In this document: positions 1 through 7,370 of the stretch, piece after piece
How the letters are laid out: each line of letters opens with the position of its first letter
Position numbering within the stretch: the stretch's first letter is position 1
Source of the DNA: PFL35 sp041550515
GTDB taxonomy: Archaea > Thermoplasmatota > E2 > DHVEG-1
NCBI GenBank assembly: GCA_041550515.1
Contig: JBFEOQ010000044.1
Location: 1 to 12,943, forward strand
DNA: 12,943 bases
Direction: 5' to 3'
Notes under the pieces: generated by a model
Told to the model about the DNA's origin: nothing
Seen by the model: only the letters and a program-made list of their open reading frames with translations
The model's database searches: none
Translations under genes and position numbers: made by a program

Positions 1-126
1 ATTTTATTTTTTCTTATATCTGTTTTTTTGATCTATTAAATTAACAATTGTTAATAATATGTGGTTAAATATTTAAAATTTTGGGAAAAACCATCAATCT
101 AAAGCTTTTTCTCCTGTTGAACAAAA

Positions 127-200
127 TGGACTTGTCGGGATTTGAACCCGAGGCCTCCTCCATGCCAAGGAGGCGATCTTCCGAGCTGATCTACAAGCCC
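127..200 (-). tRNA. tRNA-Ala (anticodon GGC)
   Basis: The minus strand folds as a complete 74-base cloverleaf. The acceptor is GGGCTTG with CAAGTCC (one G-U pair), the D stem is GATC/GATC, and the anticodon stem CCTCC/GGAGG encloses loop TTGGCAT with anticodon GGC (alanine, GCC codons). The T arm is TCGGG-TTCAAAT-CCCGA and the discriminator is A. No CCA is encoded and there is no intron. It is divergent from the methyltransferase gene at 293. A possible TATA-like CTATACTTT lies about 19-27 bases upstream on its strand. Confidence 0.96.
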
Positions 201-292
201 AATATTTCGCCACTAATCAAAGTATAGCAAATAAAACTTACGGCAAAAAAACAAGAGTTAATAACATATTTTTTTATTTTATATATTGCTTT

Positions 293-904
293 ATGAAAAA
301 AAAAGAGCTGGAAATATTCCTTCAAAGTATACCAGATTTTGTAAAACCAAAACCTGATTTAGAACAATACATAACCTCTGCAGGTATTGTAGCTGATATT
401 ATTTTTATTGGATTTCAAATGGGAGATATCGAAAATAAAAATGTTTTAGATTTGGGTTGTGGTACAGGAATATTTTCAGTAGGTGCATATATTGCAGGTG
501 CAAAGAAAGTAACAGGTATTGATTTAGACGAGGAGGCAATAAAAACTGCTAAAAAGTTTGCAGATGAAAATAAACTTAATATTGATTTTATCGTTAAAGA
601 TATAAAAGATGCAGATATCATATGTGATACTGTTTTTATGAATCCTCCCTTCGGAGCTCAAAAAAGTAATCTTAATGCTGATAGAAAATTTATTGAAAAG
701 GCATTTAAAAGCGGAAAAGTAATTTATTCACTTCATTTAACTAAAACCATTCCTTTTATTGAAAAAATAATTTCAGCCTTAAAAGGAACTATTGATTTTA
801 CAAAAGATTATAAATTTCCAATTAAACATAGTCAATCTTTTCATGCTAAAAAAATTGTTTTTTTTGAAGTAAGCCTAATTAGAATTCTAACAAAAGTTAA
901 TTAA
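293..904 (+). CDS. METTL5-like RNA (adenine-N6) methyltransferase
   Basis: A 203-residue class I SAM-dependent methyltransferase of the archaeal METTL5-like type. Seen in the protein: LEQY near residues 23-26 at the place of the METTL5 LEQYxT motif, SAM-binding motif I LDLGCGTG at 52-59, acidic TGIDLDE at 74-80, and catalytic motif IV NPPF at 117-120, typical of enzymes methylating exocyclic amines. The C-terminal part has KFPIKHSQSFHAKK followed by FFEVSLIRI, matching the family's conserved FH-K-K and EVxLIR strand. Eukaryotic METTL5 makes m6A in 18S rRNA; a 16S rRNA target here is inference. It starts at the first ATG, with no clear SD and an AT-rich block upstream, so a leaderless or very short leader is possible. 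It sits 106 bases before rpl15, with a T tract between. Confidence 0.88.
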   Translation: MKKKELEIFLQSIPDFVKPKPDLEQYITSAGIVADIIFIGFQMGDIENKNVLDLGCGTGIFSVGAYIAGAKKVTGIDLDEEAIKTAKKFADENKLNIDFIVKDIKDADIICDTVFMNPPFGAQKSNLNADRKFIEKAFKSGKVIYSLHLTKTIPFIEKIISALKGTIDFTKDYKFPIKHSQSFHAKKIVFFEVSLIRILTKVN

Positions 905-909
905 AGGGG

Positions 910-916
910 TTTTTTT
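910..916 (+). terminator. T-tract terminator after the methyltransferase
   Basis: Seven consecutive T residues follow AAAGGGG just after the METTL5-like stop codon and before the rpl15 promoter region. Archaeal RNA polymerase terminates at such oligo-T tracts without needing a hairpin. Placement between two co-directed genes supports separate transcription, but no experiment is implied. Confidence 0.45.
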
Positions 917-938
917 ATCTGGGTGACACCTATTAATC

Positions 939-960
939 GAAAAGAATATAATATATAATT
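939..960 (+). promoter_or_regulatory. BRE/TATA promoter of the rpl15-secY-cbf5 operon
   Basis: A purine-rich BRE-like GAAAAGAA is followed by a TATA-like TATAATATATAAT about 50-60 bases before the rpl15 start codon. This spacing would put transcription start near 980 and give a short leader carrying the SD GTGAT at 1002-1006. A short dyad, GGTGACACC (922-930), lies just upstream of the BRE and could be a regulator site. It is the only clear promoter-like element before the six-gene operon. Confidence 0.5.
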
Positions 961-1010
961 ATATCAGGCATAGTCCTGAGAACTATAAAATTAATGGAAA
1001 AGTGATGTAA

Positions 1011-1466
1011 ATGGTTCGAACAAAAACCAAGAAATTCAGAGGATCTATGACACATGGTAAAGGTAAAAAAGGTGGTAGAGGAGCAGGATTACGTGGAGGA
1101 AAAGGTAACGCAGGTTTAGGTAAACATAGATTTATGTATATGACTAAGTACATGCCTGGTCATTTTGGTGTACATGGTTTTAAAAGACCTCAGAGTGTTA
1201 TTAAAAAAGATAGAATTATTAATGTTGGAGAAATTGAAGATAAATTTCCTGATAAGAAAACAATTAATCTTACAGAAGAAGGATATGATAAACTTCTTGG
1301 TGCAGGTAAAATAAAAAGTAAGCTTAAAATTACTGTTAATAGTGCATCTGAAAAAGCTATAAATAAAATCAAGGAACAAGGTGGAGTTTTAGTATTACCA
1401 TCAAAAGATATTTCTGAAGAGGAAAACATTAAGTCAAAAGTTAACGAAAAAATAGAAGATAAATAA
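1011..1466 (+). CDS. rpl15: 50S ribosomal protein L15 (uL15)
   Basis: A 151-residue archaeal uL15. The glycine- and lysine-rich N-terminus (about residues 9-45, with THGKGKKGGRGAGLRGGKG) is the rRNA-threading extension. The middle carries the GHFGVHGFKRP segment near 51-61, and INVGEI near 70-75 begins the globular part. The protein helps late folding of the 23S core and 5S rRNA region. The start follows an archaeal SD, GTGAT (1002-1006), at normal spacing. The acidic and lysine-rich C-terminus (SEEENIKSKVNEKIEDK) is a plain extension. In most archaea rpl30 lies immediately upstream; here that place is taken by the methyltransferase gene, so the ribosomal operon is interrupted on this side. 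secY begins 28 bases downstream. Confidence 0.97.
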   Translation: MVRTKTKKFRGSMTHGKGKKGGRGAGLRGGKGNAGLGKHRFMYMTKYMPGHFGVHGFKRPQSVIKKDRIINVGEIEDKFPDKKTINLTEEGYDKLLGAGKIKSKLKITVNSASEKAINKIKEQGGVLVLPSKDISEEENIKSKVNEKIEDK

Positions 1467-1494
1467 TATATGTTTTAATATTTGGGATTGAAAA

Positions 1495-3042
1495 ATGGCA
1501 GAGGAAAAAAAAAGCCGACTGTTTGCACTTAAACCTCTTATTGAGCGTTGGCCTGCGGTTTCTAAACCTGAAGGTCATGTTACTTTTAGAACTAAAATAC
1601 TTTGGACTTTGTTATGTCTTATTCTTTATTATATTCTTACAAATGTCACTATTTTTGGTCTTCAATCAACTGTTATTGATTTGTTTTCACAATATCGTTT
1701 CATAATGGCTGGTGCCTCAGGTAGTATTATGCATCTTGGTATTGGACCTATTGTTACAGCATCTATTATTTTACAATTATTTGTTGGTGCAAAAATAATT
1801 AACCTTGATTTAACTAAACAAGATGATAAAGCAATTTACCAGGGTACTCAAAAGATTCTTGTTATTGTAATGATATTTGTTGAGGCGGTTCCTCAAATCT
1901 TTGGTTATCTTAAACCAAGTGAAGCTTTTGTTGGGATGGTTGGAACTGATTTAGCTAATGTAATTATTATTATTCAACTTGTTATTGGTGCGTTATTAGT
2001 TTTTTTCATGGATGAACTTATATCTAAATGGGGTATTGGTTCAGGTATATCTTTATTTATTGCAGCTGGTGTTTCTCAAGCGATATTTACTGGTTTATTT
2101 AACTGGTTACCTGGTTATAGTCCTGTTGATCCGATTTCTTTGGGTAATCCTCCTGCAGGTGTTTTCCCGGGTACCTTTTATATTGCAAGTAATGCTGGTC
2201 TTGATGGTTTAGTTAGTCAATATTATCAAACTTTGTTTATTGGTAATGCCGCATTTCAGAATTCTATTATTGCGTTACTTGGTACGATTTTTATATTCTT
2301 TATAGTTGTATATGCTGAATCTAGTCGTATAGAATTACCATTGGCGCATAGTCGCGTTCGTGGAGCGAGAGGTCGTTACCCAATACGTTTGATTTATGCT
2401 TCTAATATACCTGTTATTCTTATGGCGGCTCTGCTTGCAAATATTAACATGTTTGCTCTGTTGCTTTGGCAATCTAATTTACCGCTTTTAGGTAATCAAT
2501 GGTGGATAGGGTCATTTCCAACAGATGCAACGGGTCAGCTTTTAAATACCCAGGTACAGGGTGGTGGTGCATGGTATCTATCCAACCCAGGTGGTATTAA
2601 TGGATGGCTAATGCCGATACTTGCAGGTGGTGATGGTGTACATAGTGCCCTGCAGTATTCCTTAAAAGTAATTATTTATATGGTAGTATTAGTTGGAGGA
2701 GCTATATTATTTGCTAAATTCTGGATTGAGACAACTAATATGGGGCCATCTGCCGTTGCCAAACAAATACAAAGTAGTGGTATGCAAATCCCTGGATTTA
2801 GGAGAGATCCTAGGGTTCTAAAAATGGTTTTAGAACGATATATACCAGTAGTAACAGTTATAGGTGGTGCAGTAGTTGGCTTACTTGCTGGTTTTGCAGA
2901 TATGGTAGGAACTGTTGGTAACGCTAGTGGTACTGGTTTACTACTGACTGTCGGTATAATTATTCATTTGTATGAAGATATTGCAAAAGAACAAGCAATG
3001 GAAATGCATCCTGTACTCCGTGGTTTCTTTGGAAACGAATAA
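1495..3042 (+). CDS. secY: Preprotein translocase subunit SecY
   Basis: A 515-residue polytopic membrane protein forming the pore of the Sec channel with SecE and Sec-beta. Diagnostic segments are SKPEGHVTFRTK before TM1, the plug region GSIMHLGIGPIVTASI, SKWGIGSGISLFIAAGVSQ around residues 178-196, the TM6/7 cytosolic loop RIELPLAHSRVRGARGRYPIR, and the ribosome-binding TM8/9 loop MQIPGFRRDPRVLKMVLERYIP. It is longer than the roughly 430-460 residues usual for archaea. Compared with remembered Methanocaldococcus SecY, the excess lies in two extracytoplasmic loops: about 198-253 between TM5 and TM6, and about 325-387 between TM7 and TM8, both Gly/Pro/Asn/Trp-rich. The stop is followed by an A10 tract and then the strong SD of adkA. 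Cotranscription with rpl15 is the standard archaeal arrangement. Confidence 0.97.
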   Translation: MAEEKKSRLFALKPLIERWPAVSKPEGHVTFRTKILWTLLCLILYYILTNVTIFGLQSTVIDLFSQYRFIMAGASGSIMHLGIGPIVTASIILQLFVGAKIINLDLTKQDDKAIYQGTQKILVIVMIFVEAVPQIFGYLKPSEAFVGMVGTDLANVIIIIQLVIGALLVFFMDELISKWGIGSGISLFIAAGVSQAIFTGLFNWLPGYSPVDPISLGNPPAGVFPGTFYIASNAGLDGLVSQYYQTLFIGNAAFQNSIIALLGTIFIFFIVVYAESSRIELPLAHSRVRGARGRYPIRLIYASNIPVILMAALLANINMFALLLWQSNLPLLGNQWWIGSFPTDATGQLLNTQVQGGGAWYLSNPGGINGWLMPILAGGDGVHSALQYSLKVIIYMVVLVGGAILFAKFWIETTNMGPSAVAKQIQSSGMQIPGFRRDPRVLKMVLERYIPVVTVIGGAVVGLLAGFADMVGTVGNASGTGLLLTVGIIIHLYEDIAKEQAMEMHPVLRGFFGNE

Positions 3043-3054
3043 AAAAAAAAGAAT

Positions 3055-3060
3055 GGTGAG
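3055..3060 (+). promoter_or_regulatory. Shine-Dalgarno site fixing a TTG start for adkA
   Basis: GGTGAG, complementary to the archaeal anti-SD, lies three bases before TTG at 3064. The next ATG in frame (3112) would remove the ATP-binding P-loop, so the TTG is the true start. The site sits in the 21-base gap after secY. Confidence 0.8.
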
Positions 3061-3063
3061 GCT

Positions 3064-3621
3064 TTGGGAATAATAGTTGTAACAGGTATACCTGGTGTTG
3101 GTAAAACAACAGTGATGAAAAAAGCAGCTCATGGAATGAATATTAATTTTGTAACATTTGGAACAGTGATGATAGAAATTGCACAGGAGATGAAACTAGT
3201 TAAAGACCGAGATGAGATGAGAAAACTTACACTTGAACAACAGAAAAATCTACAGATAAAAACAGCAGAAAGAATTGCGAAAATGAAAAATGTAATACTT
3301 GATACGCATTGTACTATAAAAACACCAAAAGGTTATATGCCTGGATTACCCGAATGGGTTATTAAAAAAATTAATCCAACAACAATTGTTCTAGTAGAAG
3401 CAAACCCAGAGGAAATATATAACCGTCGTGCAAACGATAAAACAAGAAACAGAGATCCTGATACTAAAGAACAAATAAATGAACATCAAATGATGAATCG
3501 CGCTGCAGCAATGGCATATGCAGCACTTACAGGTTCAACTGTAAAAATTGTCTTTAACCATGACAATGCAATAAATGAAGCTGTAAATCAAGCAGCACCA
3601 GTATTAAAAAAAATGGAGTAG
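3064..3621 (+). CDS. adkA: Archaeal adenylate kinase (AdkA type)
   Basis: A 185-residue P-loop kinase catalysing ATP + AMP to 2 ADP, of the archaeal trimeric AdkA class rather than the bacterial Adk type. The protein begins GIIVVTGIPGVGKTT, with the P-loop GIPGVGKT at residues 8-15. FVTFGTVM near 30-37 is the nucleotide-binding segment, and ILDTHCTIKTPKGYMPGLP near 78-96 is the characteristic AdkA motif. The basic lid region is RRANDKTRNRDPDT near 121-134. Length fits the family (about 190). The start codon is TTG, chosen because a perfect SD precedes it and an ATG start would delete the P-loop. Position directly after secY is conserved across many archaea. It ends six bases before the DUF106 gene, and that gene's SD (GGAG, 3615-3618) overlaps the adkA stop region. 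Confidence 0.96.
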   Translation: MGIIVVTGIPGVGKTTVMKKAAHGMNINFVTFGTVMIEIAQEMKLVKDRDEMRKLTLEQQKNLQIKTAERIAKMKNVILDTHCTIKTPKGYMPGLPEWVIKKINPTTIVLVEANPEEIYNRRANDKTRNRDPDTKEQINEHQMMNRAAAMAYAALTGSTVKIVFNHDNAINEAVNQAAPVLKKME

Positions 3622-3627
3622 ATAAAT

Positions 3628-4284
3628 ATGGATAATAAAGCACAAGGCAGCACCATGATGTACATGATGCTTGTAATGGTTATAACATTTGCATTAATTT
3701 TTACTGGAATTGGTAATATTCTAGGCTATTATTTTGGTCTTATACTACAACCTATAATTGGTTTTGAAGGTGATTTCCCAGTTTTAACGATATTTTTAGC
3801 TGGTTTAATAGTAGTTTTTCTATCTGGATCATTAACTAACTTTTTTACAGATTGGAAAAAAATGGGAGAAATGCAAGAAACACAAAAAGCGTTCCAAAAA
3901 GAAATGCAAAAAGCAAGAAAAGAAGGAAATACAAATAGAGTAAACAAACTAATGAAAATGCAGCCTGAGATGATGAAAAAACAACAAGAAGCATCTAGTG
4001 GCTCAATGAAATCAATGCTATTTCTAATAATTTTTATCTTTCCTATCTTTATATGGCTAAGAACATTTCTTGCAGATCTAAACTATTATTTTTTTACAGT
4101 ACCCTGGGCTAATAATGTTAGTTTATTTGATAAACCATTTTTAATGCAAGCATGGTTGTGGCTTTATCTAATATTTTCAATGGTCATTGGCTCAGTAATT
4201 AGAAATGGTTTGAAATATATAAGTTGGTCTAATAGATGGAAGAATATTAAATCAAAGATTAGACCTTCATCTAATAATATCTGA
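3628..4284 (+). CDS. DUF106 membrane protein, EMC3/YidC/Oxa1 superfamily
   Basis: A 218-residue membrane protein of the archaeal DUF106 family, related to YidC, Oxa1, EMC3 and TMCO1, which insert short or terminal membrane segments. Hydrophobic segments are visible near residues 11-36, 48-70, 127-148 and 172-192. Between the second and third lies a charged, Met/Gln/Lys-rich helical hairpin (about 75-122, with MGEMQETQKAFQKEMQKARKE and MKMQPEMMKKQQE). This is the cytosolic coiled coil and methionine-rich groove expected to bind substrates or ribosomes. The family usually sits between adk and cmk, exactly as here, next to secY, which supports joint work in membrane protein insertion. SD GGAG is at 3615-3618. 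The gene ends two bases before cmk, so translational coupling is likely. Confidence 0.92.
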   Translation: MDNKAQGSTMMYMMLVMVITFALIFTGIGNILGYYFGLILQPIIGFEGDFPVLTIFLAGLIVVFLSGSLTNFFTDWKKMGEMQETQKAFQKEMQKARKEGNTNRVNKLMKMQPEMMKKQQEASSGSMKSMLFLIIFIFPIFIWLRTFLADLNYYFFTVPWANNVSLFDKPFLMQAWLWLYLIFSMVIGSVIRNGLKYISWSNRWKNIKSKIRPSSNNI

Positions 4285-4286
4285 TT

Positions 4287-4811
4287 ATGACTGTAATAAC
4301 AATAAGTGGAACACCAGGTAGTGGTAAAACTACAGTTGCAGAACTTTTACATAAAAAACTAGGTATTTCCTATATTTATTCTGGTATTATTTTTCGTGAA
4401 ACTGCAAATAAATATAATATGAATTTAGAAGATTTTGGAAAGTTTTGTGAAAAAAATAGTGATATTGATAAAGAACTTGATAAAAAACAGATATCTATAC
4501 TTAAAAAAGGTAATGTTATCCTAGAGGGACGTCTTGCTGGTTGGCTTGCATATCAGAATAATATTTCTTCATTTAAAATTTTTATAGATGCAGATTTAAA
4601 CACTAGAGTAAACCGTATAATAAATCGAGAAAATGGTGATATTAAAAAAAGAAAAAAAGAAATTCTTGAACGTGAAAGAAGTGAATTTGCTCGATATAAA
4701 AAATATTATAATATTAGTCTTGATGATACAAGTATCTATGATTTAGTTGTAAACTCAACAGATAAAACACCTGATGAGATAGTAAATATTATTTTAGAAA
4801 AACTTCAATAA
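4287..4811 (+). CDS. cmk: Archaeal cytidylate (CMP) kinase
   Basis: A 174-residue P-loop kinase transferring phosphate from ATP to CMP or dCMP. The N-terminus is TVITISGTPGSGKTT with the P-loop GTPGSGKT at residues 8-15. YIYSGIIFRE near 31-40 matches the archaeal Cmk YxSGxxFR nucleotide-binding segment, VILEGRLAGWLA near 77-88 is the second family motif, and the arginine-rich lid lies near 108-135 (RINRENGDIKKRKKEILERERSE). Length agrees with archaeal Cmk (about 175-190). It follows the DUF106 gene by two bases and precedes cbf5 by 25. In many archaea rpl34e and rpl14e flank cmk; neither is present here. Confidence 0.93.
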   Translation: MTVITISGTPGSGKTTVAELLHKKLGISYIYSGIIFRETANKYNMNLEDFGKFCEKNSDIDKELDKKQISILKKGNVILEGRLAGWLAYQNNISSFKIFIDADLNTRVNRIINRENGDIKKRKKEILERERSEFARYKKYYNISLDDTSIYDLVVNSTDKTPDEIVNIILEKLQ

Positions 4812-4836
4812 TTTTTATTAACCTATTTTTGTTCAT

Positions 4837-5853
4837 ATGACAAGTAAAACAATGAATAAAAATAAAAAAGATTTAACTAATATTAATTCGAACAAGAGAT
4901 TGGTAAAAAAAAAAGTTAAAACTAATCCAAATTTTGGTAAAGAAACTAAACAAAGACCTGTTGAAGAGCTTCTGGAAAATGGTATAATAATAATTGATAA
5001 ACCTAATGGTCCAACTAGTCATCAGGTAGATTCCTGGATTAAAAAAATTCTTGGAATTGATAAAGTTGGTCATAGTGGTACTCTTGATCCCAATGCAACT
5101 GGTATTCTGCCTATTGCAATTGGTGATGCAACAAAGACTTTACCTTTTTTACTTCTTGCTGGTAAAGAATATGTAGGAATTATGGTTCTACATAAGGATG
5201 TTAATAAAAAAAAGTTAAGAGCTGTTTGTGAAAGTTTTGTTGGTGAGGTTGTTCAATTACCACCTATGAGAAGTGCTGTTAAAAGAGTTCGTCGTAAAAG
5301 AAAAATCTATTATTTTGATATTATTCAGATAAAAAATCGAGAAGTTTTATTTCGCATAGGTTGTGAATCTGGTACTTATGTTAGAACTATTTGTGTCGAT
5401 ATCGGTAAAAAACTAGGTGTTGGTGCACATCTTGCAGAATTAAGAAGAACAAAGGTGGGTCATATAAAGGAAAGCGATTGTGTTTTTCTTCATGATTTAA
5501 AAGATAGTTTTGTTTTCTATAAGGAAGATAAAGACGAAAGTGGTATTCGTAGTATTTTACATCCTGTTGAATATATTCTTTTACATCTTCCAAAAATTGT
5601 TGTACGTGATTCTGCTGTTGATGCTTTGTGTCATGGTGCAAGTCTTGCGTTACCTGGTGTTGTAGAGGTAGATACAGGTATTAGAAAAAATGATTTTGTA
5701 CTTATTTTAACATTAAAAGATGAGGCTGTTGCTGTTGGTAAATCTTTGATGACAACTGAGGAGATTATTCAGAAGGAGAAAGGTTTTTGTATAAATCTGG
5801 AAAGGGTTATTATGAAAAAAAATACTTATCCGTCTATCTGGAAAAAAACTTAA
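4837..5853 (+). CDS. cbf5: H/ACA tRNA/rRNA pseudouridine synthase Cbf5
   Basis: A 338-residue TruB-family pseudouridine synthase, the catalytic subunit of archaeal H/ACA particles with Nop10, Gar1 and L7Ae, which can also modify tRNA U55. The core begins at NGIIIIDKPNGPTSHQV (about 48-64). The catalytic motif is GHSGTLDPNATGILPIAIG, with the nucleophile expected at Asp84. CESGTYVRTICVDIG near 180 is the next family motif, followed by GAHLAELRRTKVG. A PUA domain occupies about residues 250-327 (PKIVVRDSAVDALCHGASL). The first about 40 residues form a Lys/Asn-rich extension before RPVEELLENG, where many archaeal Cbf5 proteins nearly begin; an alternative ATG at 4852 is possible and neither start has a clear SD. 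It is the last gene of the operon, and a T6 tract (5860-5865) follows its stop. Confidence 0.96.
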   Translation: MTSKTMNKNKKDLTNINSNKRLVKKKVKTNPNFGKETKQRPVEELLENGIIIIDKPNGPTSHQVDSWIKKILGIDKVGHSGTLDPNATGILPIAIGDATKTLPFLLLAGKEYVGIMVLHKDVNKKKLRAVCESFVGEVVQLPPMRSAVKRVRRKRKIYYFDIIQIKNREVLFRIGCESGTYVRTICVDIGKKLGVGAHLAELRRTKVGHIKESDCVFLHDLKDSFVFYKEDKDESGIRSILHPVEYILLHLPKIVVRDSAVDALCHGASLALPGVVEVDTGIRKNDFVLILTLKDEAVAVGKSLMTTEEIIQKEKGFCINLERVIMKKNTYPSIWKKT

Positions 5854-5891
5854 TAGAAGTTTTTTGTTTTCCTCAGTTATTATTTTATTAT

Positions 5892-5976
5892 GCCGAGGTG
5901 GCTCAGCCTGGTACGGCGCGAGCCTGGAAAGCTCGTGAGGGTTTCCCTCGCAGGAGTTCAAATCTCCTCCTCGGCG
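5892..5976 (+). tRNA. tRNA-Ser (anticodon GGA), type II
   Basis: A full 85-base class II tRNA. The acceptor is GCCGAGG with CCTCGGC, the short D stem is GCT/GGC, and anticodon stem CGAGC/GCTCG encloses loop CTGGAAA with anticodon GGA (serine, UCC/UCU). The long variable arm is GAGGG-TTT-CCCTC, the T arm is AGGAG-TTCAAAT-CTCCT, and the discriminator is G as expected for serine. There is no CCA and no intron. It begins 38 bases after cbf5 and could be cotranscribed with it. Its 3' end is the reference for the decayed repeats scattered downstream to 10937, so it is the likely attachment site of the accessory zone. Confidence 0.97.
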
Positions 5977-6020
5977 TAAATTTACAAATTGTATTAAATA
6001 AAAATAATTTTAACGGTTAC

Positions 6021-6057
6021 GAATTCAAATCTGCTTTCCATATTGTTAAATAAAAAA
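6021..6057 (+). repeat. Decayed tRNA-Ser 3'-end copy R1
   Basis: GAATTCAAATCTGC matches the tRNA-Ser T arm (5954-5967) at 12 of 14 bases, and TTTCC stands where the acceptor would follow. The copy then runs into an AT-rich tail ending TGTTAAATAAAAAA. The whole 37-base segment matches copy R8 (10901-10937) at 29 of 37 bases without gaps, including an identical 14-base end. It sits 44 bases after the real tRNA and just before the 3' end of the first accessory gene. Confidence 0.6.
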
Positions 6058-6075
6058 GAAGAGTTTAGAGTTATG

Positions 6076-7179
6076 TTAACCTTTATTATCGACCAAGTAT
6101 TCGCTATAAAAGAGGGAATACATCAGTCGAATTTTTAACAAATTATATAAAAAATTTACATACGGTCTATTAACAATCTTATTTTTTGGAGTTGTACATG
6201 TTACTTGAACTGTACAATAATCTGTAATATCATCAGAATTAACAACCTGTATTAAACCAGTAAAATGATCATTAGGCTCACTTGGTGCATAACATGAAAT
6301 AGTAACAGTAATTGAAGTTCCAGAAGCTAGATCGGTACCACTTGAAGGATTAAATGTCCAATCAGTTCCCCATGTAGGAAAACTATCTATATACCAGTTG
6401 AGTAATGAACCCGTATCACCATTATTCGCTACACCAAAGGTTTCATGAACAAAATCTTCAGGTTTTACATCTAACCATTCAATAACTCCTTCACAGGCAA
6501 CTCTAGGTCTAGGCTCTACTCCATTAACAACAAAAGCAAAATCAATCTCTTCAACTGGATTCCTTGGATCCCACAATGGCTCCCATCCCGTTGTTGGAGA
6601 ACCATAAACAGCGTTGTCCCTAAAATTTTCTTGTGATGTCTTCCAACCAATCCCAGGTATCGAATAATAAGGCATATGAATTACAAGCCAGTACGTTTCA
6701 CCAGCCTGTTGTTCAAAAGGATTAAGGATATTTAAGATGTTGATTTGATAATAATCCTCATGTTCATCTGGAATAAAAAAATCGGGTGGATGATACCAAC
6801 CTTGAACACCCCCACCAAATGGACCTGCGATAACAAACTCATATGTAGTAAATTCTCGGCTCCATAATTCTTCAAAAGGTGTTGAAGGTGGTCCTATGTT
6901 ATCCGACCAGATGCTAACATGGATCCAAGGAATATCTTGAACCTCATCATTTTTCCATGAATACCAGAAATGGATGTCTGTAACCTCACGCATAATATCA
7001 CCAGAATACCAATCATCAGCAAGCCACCAATCATGAAAGTCTACATCTAAACCATATGGATCTGGCAATTGAGGAAAATGCATTATATGTCCATCATCTT
7101 CATTCCAATCAGCGGCAGCAAAACCTATTATATTTATCAATAATACACAAAATAAAATTACAAATAATTTCTTTTTCAT
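6076..7179 (-). CDS. Secreted surface protein with BACON-like domain and broken C-terminal tail
   Basis: A 367-residue exported protein. Residues 1-23 are a signal peptide (MKKK start, hydrophobic core, cleavage after AAA). Residues about 25-225 form an aromatic-rich domain with HDWWLADDWYSG, TDIHFWYSWKND and SIWSDNIGPP. From memory this resembles the DUF7901-type domain of secreted bacterial and archaeal proteins; this is not verified. Residues about 228-330 (GVIEWLDVKPEDF, NNGDTGSLLNWYI, WTFNPSSGTDL, VQVTCTTPKNK) are a BACON/Ig-like beta-sandwich common in surface proteins of this archaeal group. The last about 18 residues look like out-of-frame translation. Adding one base in the A5 run at 6132-6136 restores NSTDVFPLL-stop-RILGR, a family-like tail. 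A strong SD, GAGGGAGG, is at 7188-7195. No catalytic function is visible. Confidence 0.85.
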   Translation of the reverse strand: MKKKLFVILFCVLLINIIGFAAADWNEDDGHIMHFPQLPDPYGLDVDFHDWWLADDWYSGDIMREVTDIHFWYSWKNDEVQDIPWIHVSIWSDNIGPPSTPFEELWSREFTTYEFVIAGPFGGGVQGWYHPPDFFIPDEHEDYYQINILNILNPFEQQAGETYWLVIHMPYYSIPGIGWKTSQENFRDNAVYGSPTTGWEPLWDPRNPVEEIDFAFVVNGVEPRPRVACEGVIEWLDVKPEDFVHETFGVANNGDTGSLLNWYIDSFPTWGTDWTFNPSSGTDLASGTSITVTISCYAPSEPNDHFTGLIQVVNSDDITDYCTVQVTCTTPKNKIVNRPYVNFLYNLLKIRLMYSLFYSEYLVDNKG

Positions 7180-7233
7180 AATTTTTTCCTCCCTCTAAAA
7201 TTCAAAAAATAACTAAATATGTATCAAATAACA

Positions 7234-7243
7234 TATATATAAA
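7234..7243 (-). promoter_or_regulatory. TATA box of the secreted BACON-like gene
   Basis: The minus strand reads TTTATATATA, about 55-64 bases before the start codon at 7179. With a start site about 25 bases downstream, a leader of about 30 bases would carry the SD at 7188-7195. This indicates that the gene has its own promoter. Confidence 0.45.
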
Positions 7244-7370
7244 TATTAATCTTCAAATATTGGAAACTTTATTATAACATATGTTAAAAAATATCTGGAA
7301 AAACATTAAATTAAAAAAACAACCAATATTAACAACAAAATGTAAAAAGAAAAAAGATTTATTCCTTATC

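Noticed and set aside
5787..6053. Open frame running through the tRNA-Ser gene
   Set aside because: It overlaps the end of cbf5 and the whole tRNA cloverleaf; the RNA gene explains the sequence.
5834..7310. TATCTGGAAAAA-like match between the end of cbf5 and 7291-7303
   Set aside because: A match of about 11 A-rich bases with no extension on either side; it is expected by chance at this composition.
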